A DNA stretch of 64,000 nucleotides from Cristatella mucedo (lineage: Eukaryota > Bryozoa > Phylactolaemata > Cristatellidae), in contig WPIO01000026.1 in the NCBI GenBank assembly GCA_009760855.2, positions 744,001 through 808,000 on the forward strand, given 5' to 3'. A program made the position numbers and the translations under genes. Below are positions 31,321-44,235 of the stretch, in pieces (the stretch's first letter is position 1; each line of letters opens with the position of its first letter). The notes beneath the pieces are model-generated. The model worked only from the letters and a program-made list of their open reading frames with translations, was not told the DNA's origin and did no database searches.

Positions 31321-31859
31321 ACCTATATCTACATTCCAAGGTATGTCGTTATACACCGGTAGCAATGCTGACTCTGTAGAATGATTTGCTCCAAAACCAG
31401 ACTAGAACTTACTAGCAAATAAGGAGGCAAATGCCACCAGGAAAACGTGGGACTCACTACCTTGTTTCTAGGCAGTGTGTTGAAGATACATATGTTCGTA
31501 GTGAACACAAGTTGCACAGATGGCTACTAAAAATACGCACCGAAATCGCACGAAGGTAAGGAATTTATCAATAAAAAGGGTTGAATCTTCTGACCAGCCA
31601 TCAAACAGTAGGGTAAATTTCGAAGATGAACTTGCGGAAGTTGATATTTTCTTTTCAACTGCGCGACAAATCGGGATGTGTACTTCTTCAACGTATTTGT
31701 GGAAATTTTGCTTGGGCTAGTATTTGCTCTCGTGCGTTGTATTTCGTAGAGCTGGTATTTGCTCTCGTGCATTGTATTTGGCAGAGCATCAGTTCGTGCT
31801 CGTCCGTAATGATCTAATGGAGCCATTTGCATATTTTTGCAGATTTTGAATCGATCGTG
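31321..31859. other. Unassigned sequence with a 35-bp tandem duplication
   Basis: 'tatttgctctcgtgcgttgtattt' and a near copy lie in tandem at about 31718-31785. Otherwise nothing was recognised. Confidence 0.5.
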
Positions 31860-33510
31860 TAGTCCAAAGTTGACTGACTAGTAACCAAATTAGTTCCAGC
31901 ACTGCCCATTGATGAAATGCTTTCAGCAACATGCGAGTTGAAAACTTGCAAGTATTGCTACAACACGACACTAGCTGACATGCTCGACGAGTTTGCACCT
32001 CTGACTAAACGCACTATGTGCACTCGCCCAGACAGCCTGTGGTTTACCACATACATTAAACTAGCTAGGTCTACTAAGCAAAAGCTTACAAAAGTATATG
32101 CAAGATCCGGACTGACTGTTCATCGACAGGAATATGAGGACTACTGTTGGTCATACCAACCGATCTTAGCAAAGGCCAAGTGTAGTTTCTCTAAAAAAAA
32201 TGTTAAATTGCAGATGCACAATCCAAAAATGCTGATGTCGTCGATCAACCATCTCCTAAACCGCACTCAGGTTAGCTCCTTACCCAATGACCACTGTAAA
32301 GATCTAGCTGATCGCTTCTCTAGCTTCTTTGTCCAGAACATAGACAAGATCAGGGAGTCCATCCATACGACGGCAGCATCCTCCCCACAATGCTGTTCCT
32401 CAATTCCTTGCAGTACCTCAATGTCTTCATTCAAGCAGGTTACTAGTGACATCGTCCTGAAGGTCATATCCCAATCAAAGAAGACCATTTGTCCTTTAAT
32501 AAAAATAATGCACTTGATAAAGTGCCCTCAGAGAACTTATTCTCTCTCTAGGCGCTTTACATTTGCTGCAAAGGAAAATGCAATTTAAATGGTGAGTAAA
32601 ATCATCCTTGATAAACAAACAAAATGAATAACATGGTTAGGGGTGACATGCACAGGGTCAGCATGCAAATGTGGCTAGTGGCAGCATGCACAGTGTCAGC
32701 ACACATAAGCACATCAAGGACGAATCACAGGAACCCACTAAATGCTGTCCTAAATAGGTGTTTTTCAAGTTCTTTTTAAATGTGGTCAGGTCAGGGGATG
32801 TTATGACGCAGGTCGAGTGCGAGTTCCAGGCTTTGGGAGCATACGAACTAAATGCACGGTCTCCAAAGGGTTTGAGGTTTGTACGAGGTATTGGTAAAAT
32901 GTTGGATTCCGAAAAGCGGGTTGTACGATGCTTGGCCTGATGGGGGGTATATCTGAGAGATAGGCTGGAGTCAAAGAATGAAGTGACCTTAAAGTGAGCG
33001 ACAAAACCTTGAAGGCAATCCGTTGATTGACTGGTAGCCAGTGCAGATCGGCGAGAAGTGGAGTAATGTGGCAACTGCGACGCTCACGACAGACAAGCCT
33101 AGCTGCAGAGTTTTGCACCAGCTGCAATCGCCAGATCGCACATGCTGGTAGGCCAGTAAGCAGTGAGTTGCAGAAGTCGAGATGGGATGTCACAAATGCA
33201 TGGAACAACTTACATGTGGTATCCTTATCCAAACAAGCCCGAATTTTAGCAATATTATGAAGCTGAAAATTGGCAGATTTGACTGTGGAGCTGATATGGT
33301 CGTCTAACGAGATGTAGCTTTGGAATATGACAGAATTCTTCCTTTGGACCCTATTCCTACTGTGCTGCTTCTATGAAGCATTGATCTGCTACTGCTATGC
33401 ATGATGAACATCATTAATATGTCATTAGCCTCTGGTCATGTGCCAGCAACCTCAAACAGGCTGTAGTCAGGCCACTACTCAAGAAAGCAACACTAGACTA
33501 AGAGAATTTG
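31860..33510 (+). mobile_element. LINE copy (EN-RT linker and RT start), split
   Basis: The plus-strand ORF 31917-32497 encodes the region between endonuclease and RT of a CR1/L2-like element ('YNTTLADMLDEFAPL', 'SGLTVHRQEYEDY', 'DLADRFSSFF'). The coding sequence is cut at 32497 and resumes at 33340 in RT block 0/1 ('LDPIPT' then 'NMSLASGHVPA' and 'VVRPLLKKA'). A reversed LINE occupies 32498-33339. Confidence 0.85.
32498..33339 (-). mobile_element. LINE copy inserted in another LINE
   Basis: An 842-bp 5'-truncated minus-strand copy with 3' end at 32498. It carries the C-terminal coding region ('HAFVTSHLDFCNSLLTGLP', 'LHWLPVNQRIAFK'). It is flanked by 'tcctttt'-type target duplications: TCCTTT at 32492-32497 and 33340-33345. 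The interrupted LINE frame continues directly across the site. Confidence 0.92.
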
Positions 33511-34385
33511 AGCATTCTCGCCTCCTGACAAAGAGCGCTCTAACTTGCGTTCGTGTTCGTTGAAGAATTCTTCCGAAAACCGAAGTTCTTGCGAACATCG
33601 TATACGGAAACCATACAGCTAAGACCTGTTTAAAGTTATTCTGATTGTTATTTGACAGTAGCGCGTTAGAAATTACGTGCCTATGGAAATCTAAACGCTT
33701 ATCGCTTCGGGCTGCTGGGTCTCCCACGCCGGCGGCTGCCTTAACTAGGCCGGCGGCTAGTAACCTGCATGTTAGTTATAATCGTCAGCAGCTGTTATCA
33801 CTTCGTCATCGTAGATCAAATGCATTCCTAGATATTATTGTTGTTGCTAAGATTCATGAACTATGCATTAACAAAAGAAAAGCACCGCATTGCCGCCGCG
33901 GTGACCGGAACCGCCAGGTCAGACACCGCTTCGTTGGGCAGGAACTGCGAGCTGAGTACCCGCTCGTTTGGTATTCCTAGCATTGTCTTGAACCGCTAAG
34001 CACTCCCCCACATTCGTCGCTGCGAATCTCTCTAACTTAGTGGTCATCAGGCCTGTTGTAACTCCATCAGCCAGACTTAACGCTTGCCTTTGGAATTCTC
34101 GCTCAATGTGCAATAAACCTCTGGTAATAAGCGACCTTATTTCAGAAAATGGTATCGACCTGCTCGCCCTAATTGAAACTTGGCTAAGATCGATAAACTG
34201 CCCGACAATTAAAGACGCTACCCCATCTGGTTTCACGTTCTTTCACATCGCTAGATCAATCAAAACTGGAGGTGGAGTTGCTGTTATCGTGCGCTCGAAA
34301 TTCAACTTCAAGCCATTTGCAGTACCCTCGAAGCAGTCTTTTGAATCAATTGTCTTGCTCTCACCCGAAAACTCAGTCCGCCGAA
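33511..34385 (+). mobile_element. LINE 5' region with endonuclease domain fragment
   Basis: The ORF from 34040 encodes the start of an APE-type endonuclease: 'LNACLWNSRSMCNKP' (the N-W-N/R motif), 'ENGIDLLALIETWL' (the E-T-W-L motif) and 'GGGVAVIVRS'. It then runs into unrelated GC-rich repeat at about 34386. The sequence upstream is probably LINE 5' UTR or ORF1 remnant. Confidence 0.8.
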
Positions 34386-37300
34386 TCCTCCGGATGCTGC
34401 CTCTCTCTATTCCTGCAATCGCCGGTGAAGAGCCCACTCTCCTCCCTCGCTTTCAGAGAAACGAGTCCGGCAACTGCCGGCGACGGCGTCGAAACGGAGC
34501 CCAAGACGACAAAGTGTAACCGAGTTCCAGGGGTCAGAGGCTCACTCCCACCAAACCCGCCATACTCCGGCCCCGCTGCCGCTCGCCATGCCGCTGAGCT
34601 AGGGTAAGACGGGCGGCCATCAGGGTAAGCCTCTTTATAATAATGTAACGCCGAAGGCTCGGCGGGGTAGGCTTGACCAGCCGCTTACCTAGCGGCGTAG
34701 CCTATCGCCTAATGCCGTCCGGTGCGCGCCTACGCGCAATAAGCTGGCCGCCACGAAACGAGCGTTTCTGGCGCTGACCTGCTTACCGTTACTAAAGGGG
34801 GTCGTGAGTCCGCGGCGTGAATTGGAAGCAAGACACACAAATTGGGGATTTTACTGAACCTTATTCGCAAGTGCACCAAGTCGCTGCGCGTCTAGTTCAG
34901 CTTTATCTCCACACTCCTCGCACGTTCAACACTCTTGCGGAGGGAATACTCCTCCACACTAAGCGCGACCCGGACCCTAAACCCTAACCGGTGAACTAGC
35001 AATCCGTTCCCACCTGTGCCGAGGGAATACTCCACACACGCCAACTCAAGCACTCCTGCGGAGGAAATACTTCTCCACACTGAAGCGCGACCCGGAGCCT
35101 AAACCCTACCCGGTGAACTAGAGCTCAATACACGCCAACTACGCCTAGCTCGCGCCGGCAAATCCCTATGCCGAGACCACGTGCTAGCGCGCACACACAC
35201 GACACAAAAGAAACACAAAACACGAAAGAACACACAAAATGCCAGCTCGGGCGCGATACGACCGTATTCGGTGGGGTTCCACCGAATCCTCCTAGCGCTG
35301 TCTCGTCTTGTTCCGTCAATCGCCGGCGAACAGCCCGCCCTCCTCCCTCGCTTTCAGAGAAACGAGTGCGACGGCGTCGAAGCCGGACCAAAGACTAAAG
35401 ACACGAGGCCAAGAGCGAGCGTCGCTCGACTCTTAAATACCTAGCTGGAACAATGGGCAAGAGCTTAGTGGTATTGGGCCCGGACACCTTGGCCCATTAC
35501 AGAAAGGAATTACTACCGTCCCCAGGCCACTGGAAGGGTACCTCCGTCCAGCTTGAATGGCGAATGGGTTCCAGAAGATTCTTTCTTGGAAAGAGGGAAG
35601 GCGGCGGTTGACAGGCCAGCCAACATCTATCAGCAGCTTCCGCGAGTATCGGACCAATTCTAAAGGCCGAATCGCCGCCGCTCGTCTCAGAGCTTCCTGG
35701 CTTGCTCCTAAGCGCTTCATCTCTAACCGCACTGACGCTCCTCTCTGGCTCACTGCTCCAGGACAAAGGGGCTCTAGCCCGCCGCCGAACAGCTCTTGTT
35801 CGCGCTAAAATTCAGCCAAAGCCAGCAGGGCGCTACAATAACGCGTGCGCCAACAACAACAGGGGAACTAAACAAGTCTGTATGGAGGGTCCTATACACA
35901 ATACACTATGGGGGCGCAAGCCGACGCAGCAAGCGCGAACAAGCGTGTTAGTTGGGGTCAGTCGGCATCTGCAGTCCTTTTGTTGTACCGACTCCGAATC
36001 CAACAGTACGAGCGTACGCCGTCCAAAACCCGGCTGGCTGAGTAACTGCTTGGCTAGTCCGAGTCGACAACTACCACAGACGTGAGCTTCCACCGAAAGA
36101 CGCCAACACACGGGGGGGGGGGGGGTTCACGAACACGCTACACGGGTACGCGGAATATACAAGTCTCAACCACGAGCGAGCTATCCAGCTCCACTCGGGC
36201 CTTGGGTACTCGATCCCTTGCGTGCGTGGCAGCGTCGCCGGAGCACGCCTGCAACCATCCAGGTGCATAACTCGGCGAGACCGTGAGCCTCCAACACCAC
36301 GACTTACTTGGCCAACTTCTCCTACCCCAGAGCCCCGGTGACCTCACGTCACCACACATGCCTTAGGTCCGACCCCGGCCTAGCCGGTGAACCTAACCCT
36401 CCTTATAACCGTCCGGTCCCAGACGACCGAACCCAGCCTGGGTACGAAAGGAACCGCGAGAGCGAGCGTAGCCCTACCGTTATATAACTAGCCGGGACAA
36501 AGGGTGGAAAAGCCAGCCGAAATCAATCACCTCACGGTCCTAATACGACCACTGGCTGCGTCTCTTGCTCACAGAACGCTGGTGCTCTTTCTTCAGCCAC
36601 CCTTCTCATTCTCACGGGAGCCGCCTTTCACGACCACATGCGTCCTAGAGGAAGCAAGTGGTTTTCAGCTACCCTTCTCGTTCCCATGGAAGCCCGTCCA
36701 GTAACTCTAGGACAGATGGCGGTGGCAGCGACATTGGGCAAGCGTTGCCCTAGTCTTAAATTGCTAGCCGGGACTATAGGGTTGACAGGCGGCCAGCCGA
36801 TACCCTTTACCTCGTGATGCTACTACGACGGCTGCGTCCTCTTGCTCAACGCTCTAGGACAGAGGCGTTTCCTGCTGAGCAGTTCTTGTTCGCCCTAAAA
36901 TTGAGCCAGGCCGGCACTGTTCTACACAGCCATACACGCTGCACGGGCTTACACAGTCCGCGATTTATGCGATGTGGTCAGACTCAAGACTCTGGAAATG
37001 CTGTTAAAACTTGAAACTAAAAACTAAAAGAGTAAAATGCCCATTAATTATTGCAAACACATTGATATCATTCACCCGGTCACTGTGTAGCCGAGTTCCA
37101 GGAGGTCAGAGACTGATTCCCGCCCAACCCGCCTTACTCCGGCCACGCTGCGGCTCGCCATGCCGCTGAGCCAGGGTAAGACGAGCGGCCGTCAGGTTAA
37201 ACCTCTTTATAATATCACATGCGCCAAGAACAACAGGGGAACTAAACAAGTCTACAGGGAGGTTCCTAAACAAAGTACGTTATAGGGGCGCGAGACGACG

Positions 37301-37790
37301 AAGCAAGCGCGAACAAACGTGTTAGTCAGTCGGCTTCCACAGTCCTGCCGTTGTACCGAATCCTAATCCAACAGTACGAGCATACACCGTAAAAGATTCG
37401 GCTAGCTGAGTAACTGCTTGGCTAGTCGGAGTCGACGTCTACCACCGTCGAGAGCTTCCGCCGAAAGACGCCAACACACGGGGGGTCACGAACACGCTAC
37501 GCGGGGAACGGGGAATATATATGTCTCAACAACGAGCGTGCTATCCAGCTCCGCTCGGGCCTTGGGCACTCGTCGCCTCGCGTGCGTGGCCGCATCGCCG
37601 GAGCACGCCTGCAACCACCCAGGTGCATAACTCGGAGAGACCAGGAGCCTCCAACACCACGACTTACTCGGCCAACTTCCCTAGCCAAGAGACCCGGTGA
37701 CCTCACGTCACCGCATATCCGGCCATGCCGTAGGTCCGAACCCGGCCTAGCCGATGACCCTCATTACAGCAGTCCAGTCCCAGCCAACCG
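34380..37790. repeat. GC-rich complex repeat with duplicated blocks
   Basis: Internal duplications are visible: 34516-34643 with 37087-37215, 34380-34512 with 35278-35400, 35828-36415 with 37217-37790, 35428-35830 with 36745-36900, and a short tandem pair at 34895-34995 and 35040-35120. Blocks contain 'cgccggcgaacagcccgccctcc'-like and 'ctttcagagaaacgag' strings. Open frames in it on both strands are shadows of the repeat. No transposase or RT was recognised. It could be a non-autonomous DNA transposon or satellite-like family. Confidence 0.7.
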
Positions 37791-37799
37791 AACCTATCG

Positions 37800-38300
37800 C
37801 AATGTACAGGTAGCGTCAGTAGTGTATTGCACTTGCCCCCTTATTGTCTTCTCTTGCTGCAGCTTTCTTCTTTTGGCACCATTCGTACAGAAACACACTG
37901 CCTCCCTCACGGGCCACAGCCACGCACGATTCAGCTGCCCCGCCATGGTTCATATCCTGGCATCAGATGGAACACCACGAAAATAACAGTTCACTGTTCC
38001 ACGGTTAATAGCGATGCATAGACCGTCAAAACAATGTGTCTGATTGCCACAGTATGCTTGTACGCCTTGGGTGAAAACAAGCAATAGGTATGCATTTTCT
38101 TTCAGCAATCATGCTCTCCCCCATCGTAGCACTTGCGAATGTGCATATGTGTGTGTGAGCCTCATTCTTTTGGCTGTTGGTCACAGTTGTATTGTATCCT
38201 CCAGAGTGGTTTTTTATGCATCTGACCAGGCTGTGCACCTGGTAGAATAGATGTGTTGGAGTTTACCTGTATGCTGCCATAAGTGCACGCTTTTCCTAGC
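37800..38300 (+). repeat. 500-bp interspersed repeat, copy 1
   Basis: Nearly identical to 40408-40905, starting 'caatgtacaggtagcgtcag' and ending 'gcttttcctagcagttg'. Small indels (for example near 38216) distinguish the copies. No coding capacity was recognised. Confidence 0.9.
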
Positions 38301-40407
38301 AGTTGCCTTGGTACAACAACAATACATTGACATTTTTACGGCACCCGATACACTAGAGTGTTAACAATACAATACAGTATATTGTCCCATACATATACCT
38401 TTGACTGCATGCGGCATGCTGTTAAACGATGCGGTTTTGGAATCTTATTTTCCGGCGCTGCCATCCTGTCGCGGCGTCTCAACCTGGCATTGGCGACCAG
38501 AATGTGCATCACTATGCGCTTCGCGTGGTTTTTGTTTATGTAGACCGCAGTCGGTGACAGCACCTAAATGTTGTTATCTGCCAGCACTAGGCTGGATGGC
38601 CCTCCCGGCCACCGGTTAGGCAATCGGAGCGCAGCTAGGCGTTGGCAACGGCGCCAACGAATGAGAGCGCGGCGTTCCGGTACCGCAGAGGAGAGAAGCG
38701 GGCGACGTATGCGGCGGGGAGTAGTGCTTCCGCCGGCTGTGAGTGTGGAGGAAATAAACTGGTGGTGTTCCTCGTTGGCTAGCGTGCTGTGCCGCTCGCG
38801 ACGACAATTTAGACTACACTTCGGAATACGAGTATTCCGCCAGCCGGACAAGTCCTCTAGAAGATAAATCTAAGCATCCGCTGGGATATTGGCCCAAATC
38901 ATTATAAGAATGGGATCAGACAATAGTTTTAAGATTCGTCGGCTACCGACCTCGATTAGCCCAGGCAGTCGCCCCGTTAAGCAACCGCCTTAGAACACGT
39001 AAGGCGTGACAGACGATCAGCGACTGCTGACCAGGTGCAGAGAAGCAATCAAAATCCGACCTACCCTGGAGGATGATATCTTCGAGCGGCTTCGAATGCT
39101 GCGGACTCGCTGAAAATAGTGGACGAGCTGGTGGATTCGATGACCGGCCTGGACCAGGCTGTCATCAAGAGCCGCTGCAGGCCTACTTCTTTCTCAATGA
39201 CACACAGTTTAGGTATTGCTGTTTTATAAAATTCCGATAACTTAATATTTTTGCACGTCTTACGCAGCTTTTTTAGCCCCGGGCTCTAAGAATATTTGGC
39301 TAGACGTCCAAGACGGAGCCTGTCGACTGCGCAGGTGGGGCTGCGTTCATTCCGACGAGGTACCTTCGCATGCTCCGGGGTTCCTCAATATCTATGGCCC
39401 CCGTGACCCTAACTAGAGCGACCCTAGAGCTGGATGAGCGTGAGAGCGTTGGCAACACGTAGCTCGTTTTTTCGAACTCGCATTTCGGCAGAAAAATAAG
39501 TAAAAATAAATATGACCGCAAATTATCTTGGAATACGTTTTGCGAGAGCACGCCTTAAGCTGTATCTTAGAGATCCGGAGGTGCATCAATTGAAGCACGG
39601 CAGGCGAGGTCGCGCGCGTGCACTCACGTCCTGCTCTGTCTTGCGCTGATGTTTACTATCGGTCGGACCACCTACTTTTGATATATTTTGCTGCTGCGAA
39701 CTGCCAGCTCACGTGTAAAGATATGGGGCAAGTTTTCACTTGCGCAGAGGGCTTCTGGCTCGATTGTTCATTTGTGCCTTCGCCTAGTTGTGGCACGTAA
39801 TATGATCTGTTATCTAGCTGCTGGACTTGCTGGTTGATCTGACAGAGCCAAAAAACGATTGCCAGTACCTGCTATTTTGGCTTCAATTTCGCGCCGCTTT
39901 GCACTGCGGTACGTCGTTCGAAAGTCTTGATGAGGCTGGAGCAGGTTAGTTAACCTGCCGTGGCTTGGCAGCACAGGCGCTGCTGTTTACCCCTAGCTTG
40001 TCGTTTATCTCAAAACGGCGGAATGGGCTGAGAGCGCATTTCAATCGTCGTATCAGCCCAGTCATTATTAGTCATCTTGGAACGTATGCATTAACCTTTT
40101 TTGGCAATTACATCTTGGAGTAATACCTGATCACCGATGGCTTGAGTGCAGGCTCGGGTATCGTATCGCATATACCGCATGTATCGCGTTGTTCAGCAGC
40201 GAAGGTGCATTGCTGGGCGCCGAGGTAGGCGCTGACGTAAATGTTCATTCTCAGTTTTCTTTGCGTGAATATTATCACAATATTACCATCAGCAATGTGT
40301 GTCGGTTCTCACCAGGAAGCGAAAAAGCTCAGCTATCGTAGCTAACAAATATTCAATACTGTTAGAATGTTAAATTCCATTTGCATACCGTACAGCTGAT
40401 ACAATCA
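38301..40407. other. Unassigned host DNA
   Basis: It contains a GC-rich 300-bp stretch (38570-38860) with long but featureless open frames on both strands. I recognise no gene or repeat family. Confidence 0.45.
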
Positions 40408-40905
40408 CAATGTACAGGTAGCGTCAGTAGTGTATTGCACTTGCCCCCTTATTGTCTTCTCTTGCTGTAGCTTTCTTCTTTTGGCACCATTCATACAGAA
40501 ACTCACTGCCTCCCTCACGGGCCACAGCCACGCACGATTCAGCCCCACCATGATTTATATCCTGGCACCAGGTGGAACACCACGAAAATAACAGTTCATT
40601 GTTCCACGGTTAATAGCGATGCATAGACCGTCAAAACAATGTGTCTGATTGCCACAGTATGCTTGTACGCCTTGGGTGAAAACAAGCAATAGGTATGCAT
40701 TTTTTTTCAGCAATCATGCTCTCCCCCATCGTAGCACTTGCGTATGTGCATATGTGTGTGTGAGCCTCATTCTTTTGGCTGTTGGTCACAGTTGTATTGT
40801 ATCCTCCAGAGTGGTTTTTTCTGAACAGGCTGTGCACCTGGTAGAATAGATGTGTTGGAGTTTACCTGTATGCTGCCATAAGTGCATGCTTTTCCTAGCA
40901 GTTGT
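40408..40905 (+). repeat. 500-bp interspersed repeat, copy 2
   Basis: The second copy of 37800-38300. Flanks differ on both sides, so the unit is an interspersed repeat or recent local duplication of 2.6 kb spacing. Confidence 0.9.
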
Positions 40906-41755
40906 CTTGCCTGCTTGGACACCTGTAACATGCAACTTTTCAAGCAATAGTGTATATTAGGCCTCGTGTCCCAATAGCTTTGCAGGTCCCGAGTTCTTTG
41001 AACTTTAGTCAGAGGAAGGGTATTCAGCTGAGCTCGGTCTGCCTAGCCTCGGCACGGCTGTGCATGAGCAGGTCGGTGGCACAGAAAGCATGGTCTGTAG
41101 TTCAGCGGTATATATTGGATGTGATCCACTTGCTTGCCAGGCCAAAAGTACTTACACCGTGGTGCAAATAAATCCTCAAAGCATGGCGGACGCCGGTGCT
41201 GTGGCTGTACATTCGTTCGGATAATGCGAGGTTTTTCAACGATGCCAGTGTGACAACCCTTTGTACGACCTGTCGTCGGACTGGGTAGTGCGACCGAGCA
41301 GCAAGTCGCGTGGCTCCAACCCCAAGAGCTGTACTACCGGAAACCATGCCGGCCATGCCCACTCTAGACGGCTTTTCTAAGCACTGTAGATGCACTTTAG
41401 ACTGAGGGCAGATGCCGAATCTCCGACAGCACTTGTTATTCAGGCCTGCACTGTTTGTGCACTGTCGAGCCATTGTTGCTTTGACAGCTGGCCAGCAGTT
41501 TGTGATCGATGGATCTTCCCACACTATTCCACGAATGCCTGGCTGCCGAGTCATCACCCTAGTGCCACTTTATGGTGGCTGATTCAACAGCCTGGAGCTT
41601 TCATAGGGTCTCTGCCCAGTGATCGAAGGCTCTCGAGTCACTTGTTCCTTCACAGCCAGGCACACTAAAGTTATGCGAAACGTGTGGAACGGAAATATTT
41701 ATTGAAAGCCCAAAAATAAGCACACACATGCTGTTGGTATGTATTATTCCACGGG
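40906..41755. other. Unassigned host DNA
   Basis: Longest open frame is 151 codons on the minus strand (41102-41557) without recognisable features. Nothing else was seen. Confidence 0.45.
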
Positions 41756-42215
41756 GCCTATGCCAGTCGGCAGTGAGTTCCAAGCTTTGGGAGCATATTA
41801 ACTGAAGGGATTGTCTCTAAGGGATTTGTGAAGTTAGTACGAGGCACAAACAGTCGACTAGAGTAAAAGGAAATAGTCGGTCGATGAACAGTCTGAAGTG
41901 AAGCTAATTTAGATGGGAAGGCCAGAGCTAAAAAATGGGGGAACTAGAGGTGAGTGACAGGATCTTGAAGTCGTTAGCTGGTTGACCTGGCAGCCAGTGC
42001 CGACGAGTGAACAGAGGTGGCAGACTGTTGCAGTTTCGATGTTTACAACAGATAAGTTGGCCGCAAAGTTTTTCGCGTACTGGAAGCATATCATTGCACT
42101 GTATTTGCATTGTCTTTGAAGGAAGAGTCAGTAGTGAGTTACAGAAGTTTAGTCGGACTGTCTTAAAAGGCATGAACCAGCTTGGCTGTGGTGTCCTTTT
42201 CTAAGTAAGCCCACA
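41756..42215 (-). mobile_element. Diverged LINE fragment
   Basis: Minus-strand C-terminal LINE remnants ('RLNFCNSLLTLPS', 'RRHWLPGQPANDFKILSL'). More diverged than the other copies, so an older subfamily. Confidence 0.7.
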
Positions 42216-42224
42216 TTTAAAACA

Positions 42225-42965
42225 ACATAACAATAATATTAATTTGATATTGCATTTGTTATAGCACCCTCAGATAACTCAAATCTCTTTCTGGGCACTT
42301 TACATTTGCTAAAAAGGAAGCATAATCAAATGTTAAGTGGTAGCATGCTCAATGACAACAAGCATGACATGGTTAGAGGTGACATGCACAGGGTCAGCAT
42401 GCAAATATGGTCAGTGCCAGAATGTCTGTGGCAAGTATGGCAGTATCAGCATGCATAAGCACACAAAAGACGACGAATCACAAGGAGCCACTAAATACTG
42501 TGATAAGTAGATGCGTTTTTAGCTTCTTTTAAAATATCAAGTCAAGGGATGTCGTGATGTCAGTCGGAAGTGAGTTCCCTGCTTGACTGGGAGCCAGTGC
42601 AGGTCGGTGTGGTGTGATCTGGCAACTGCAAAGCTCACGACAGACAAGCCTAGCTGCAGAGTTTAGCACCAGCTGTGAGCGCCTTATTGCACAGGGCGGT
42701 AGACTAGCAAGCAATGAGTTACAGAAGTCAAGATGGGATGTTACAAATGCATGGACCAATTTAGATGTGGTATCCCTGTCTAAGCAAGCCCGAATTTTAG
42801 CAATGTTATGTTGCTGAAAGTAGGCAGACTTGACTGTGGAACTGATGTGATCGTCTAATGAAAGGTCACTTTGGAACAGGACACCTAGATTTCGTGCAGA
42901 TTCAGCAGGATATATGCTGGCAAAGTCAATTTTGAGCATTAGGTTTGCCAGTTTCTGAACTACAC
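42225..42965 (-). mobile_element. LINE copy, left arm of head-to-head pair
   Basis: A 5'-truncated minus-strand copy whose C-terminal ORF (42529-42939) reads 'ARNLGVLFQSDLSLDDHIS'. The 3' end is near 42260 with a short AT tail. A deletion removes part of the region after 'CQITP'. Confidence 0.85.
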
Positions 42966-44235
42966 TGGGTTGGACTCCAGAGTATTGATGTGAATGGGCA
43001 AAGATTGTCCTAGGTACCTCTGAAATATTGGGTACCTCAGGGCTCAGTTCTAGGTCCAGTTCTTTTCACAGTTCATACTCTCCATCTTGCTGATGTGATT
43101 GCCAAGCACAATCTAGGCATTCACTTCTAGGCAGGGTGACTCTCGGTTGTACCTTTGCTTTGATTCCTCCTAGCCTTCGAGCACCTCGAATTCTCTCAAC
43201 TCACTTGCTGCGTGTATTGATGACATCTGCACATGGGTGGCAGCAAATTTTCTTAAACTAAACGATGATACAACTAACTTAATAATTATGAGCAAACCCA
43301 GCGTGATTCAAAAATTGGAAAGGCTGACCCTCAAAATTGGCTCTGCCAGCATATCTCCTTTTAAATCAGCTCGAAATCTAGGTGTCATGTTCCAAAGTGA
43401 CCTGTCGTTAGACGAAACATATCAGCTCCACAATCAAATGTGCCTACTTTCGGCTACATAACATTGCTAAAATTTGGGCTTGTTTAGATATGGATACCAC
43501 GTCCAAGTTGGTCCATGCTTTTGTGACATCTCGTCTTGACTTCTTTACCTCACAGCTTGCTGGCCTGCCCGCATGTGCAATCAGGCGATTACAGCTGGGG
43601 CAAAACTCCACAGCTAGGCTTGTCTGTCGTGAGCATCACAGTTGCCACATCACACCACTTCTCGACGACCTGCACTGGCTCCCAGTCAAGCAACGCATCG
43701 ACTTCAAGGTTTTGTCGCTCACTTTTAGGTCACTTCATTCTTTGGCTCCAGCCTGTCTCTCAGATCCACTCCCCCACCAGGCCAAGCATAGTACCACCGC
43801 TTTTCGGAATCCAAAGTTTACCAATACCTCGTACAAACCTCAAATCCTTTGGAGACCGTGCATTTAGTTAGTATGCTCCCAAAGCCTGGAACTTCCTCCC
43901 GACTTGCGTCAGAACATCCTCTGACTTGACCATATTTACAAAGAACTTTAAAACACCTATTTAGGACAGCCTTGAGTGGGTCCCTGTGATTCGTCCTTGA
44001 TGTACTTATGTGTGCTGACACTGTGCATGCTGCCACTAACCCCACTTAAATGCTGACCGTATGCGTGTCACCCCTAACTATGTTATTCATGTTGAATATC
44101 AAGCATGATATTACTAACCATTCAATTGCGTTTTCCTTTGCAGCAAATGTAAAGCACCTAGGAAGAGATTGAGTTCTCTGAGGGTGCTTTATCAAGTGCA
44201 TTATTATTATTATTATTAATATTATTATTATGCCT
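42966..44235 (+). mobile_element. LINE copy, right arm of head-to-head pair
   Basis: Plus-strand RT remnants ('[10 protein letters not shown]' region, near 43030), then 'RNLGVMFQSDLSLDE' (43370-43420), 'HAFVTSRLDFFTSQLAGLP' and 'LHWLPVKQRIDFK' (43660-43710). It ends with the 3' UTR 'agcacctaggaagagattgagttctctgagggtgctt' and an (ATT)n tail at 44202-44231. It is broken by stops and frameshifts. Confidence 0.87.
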
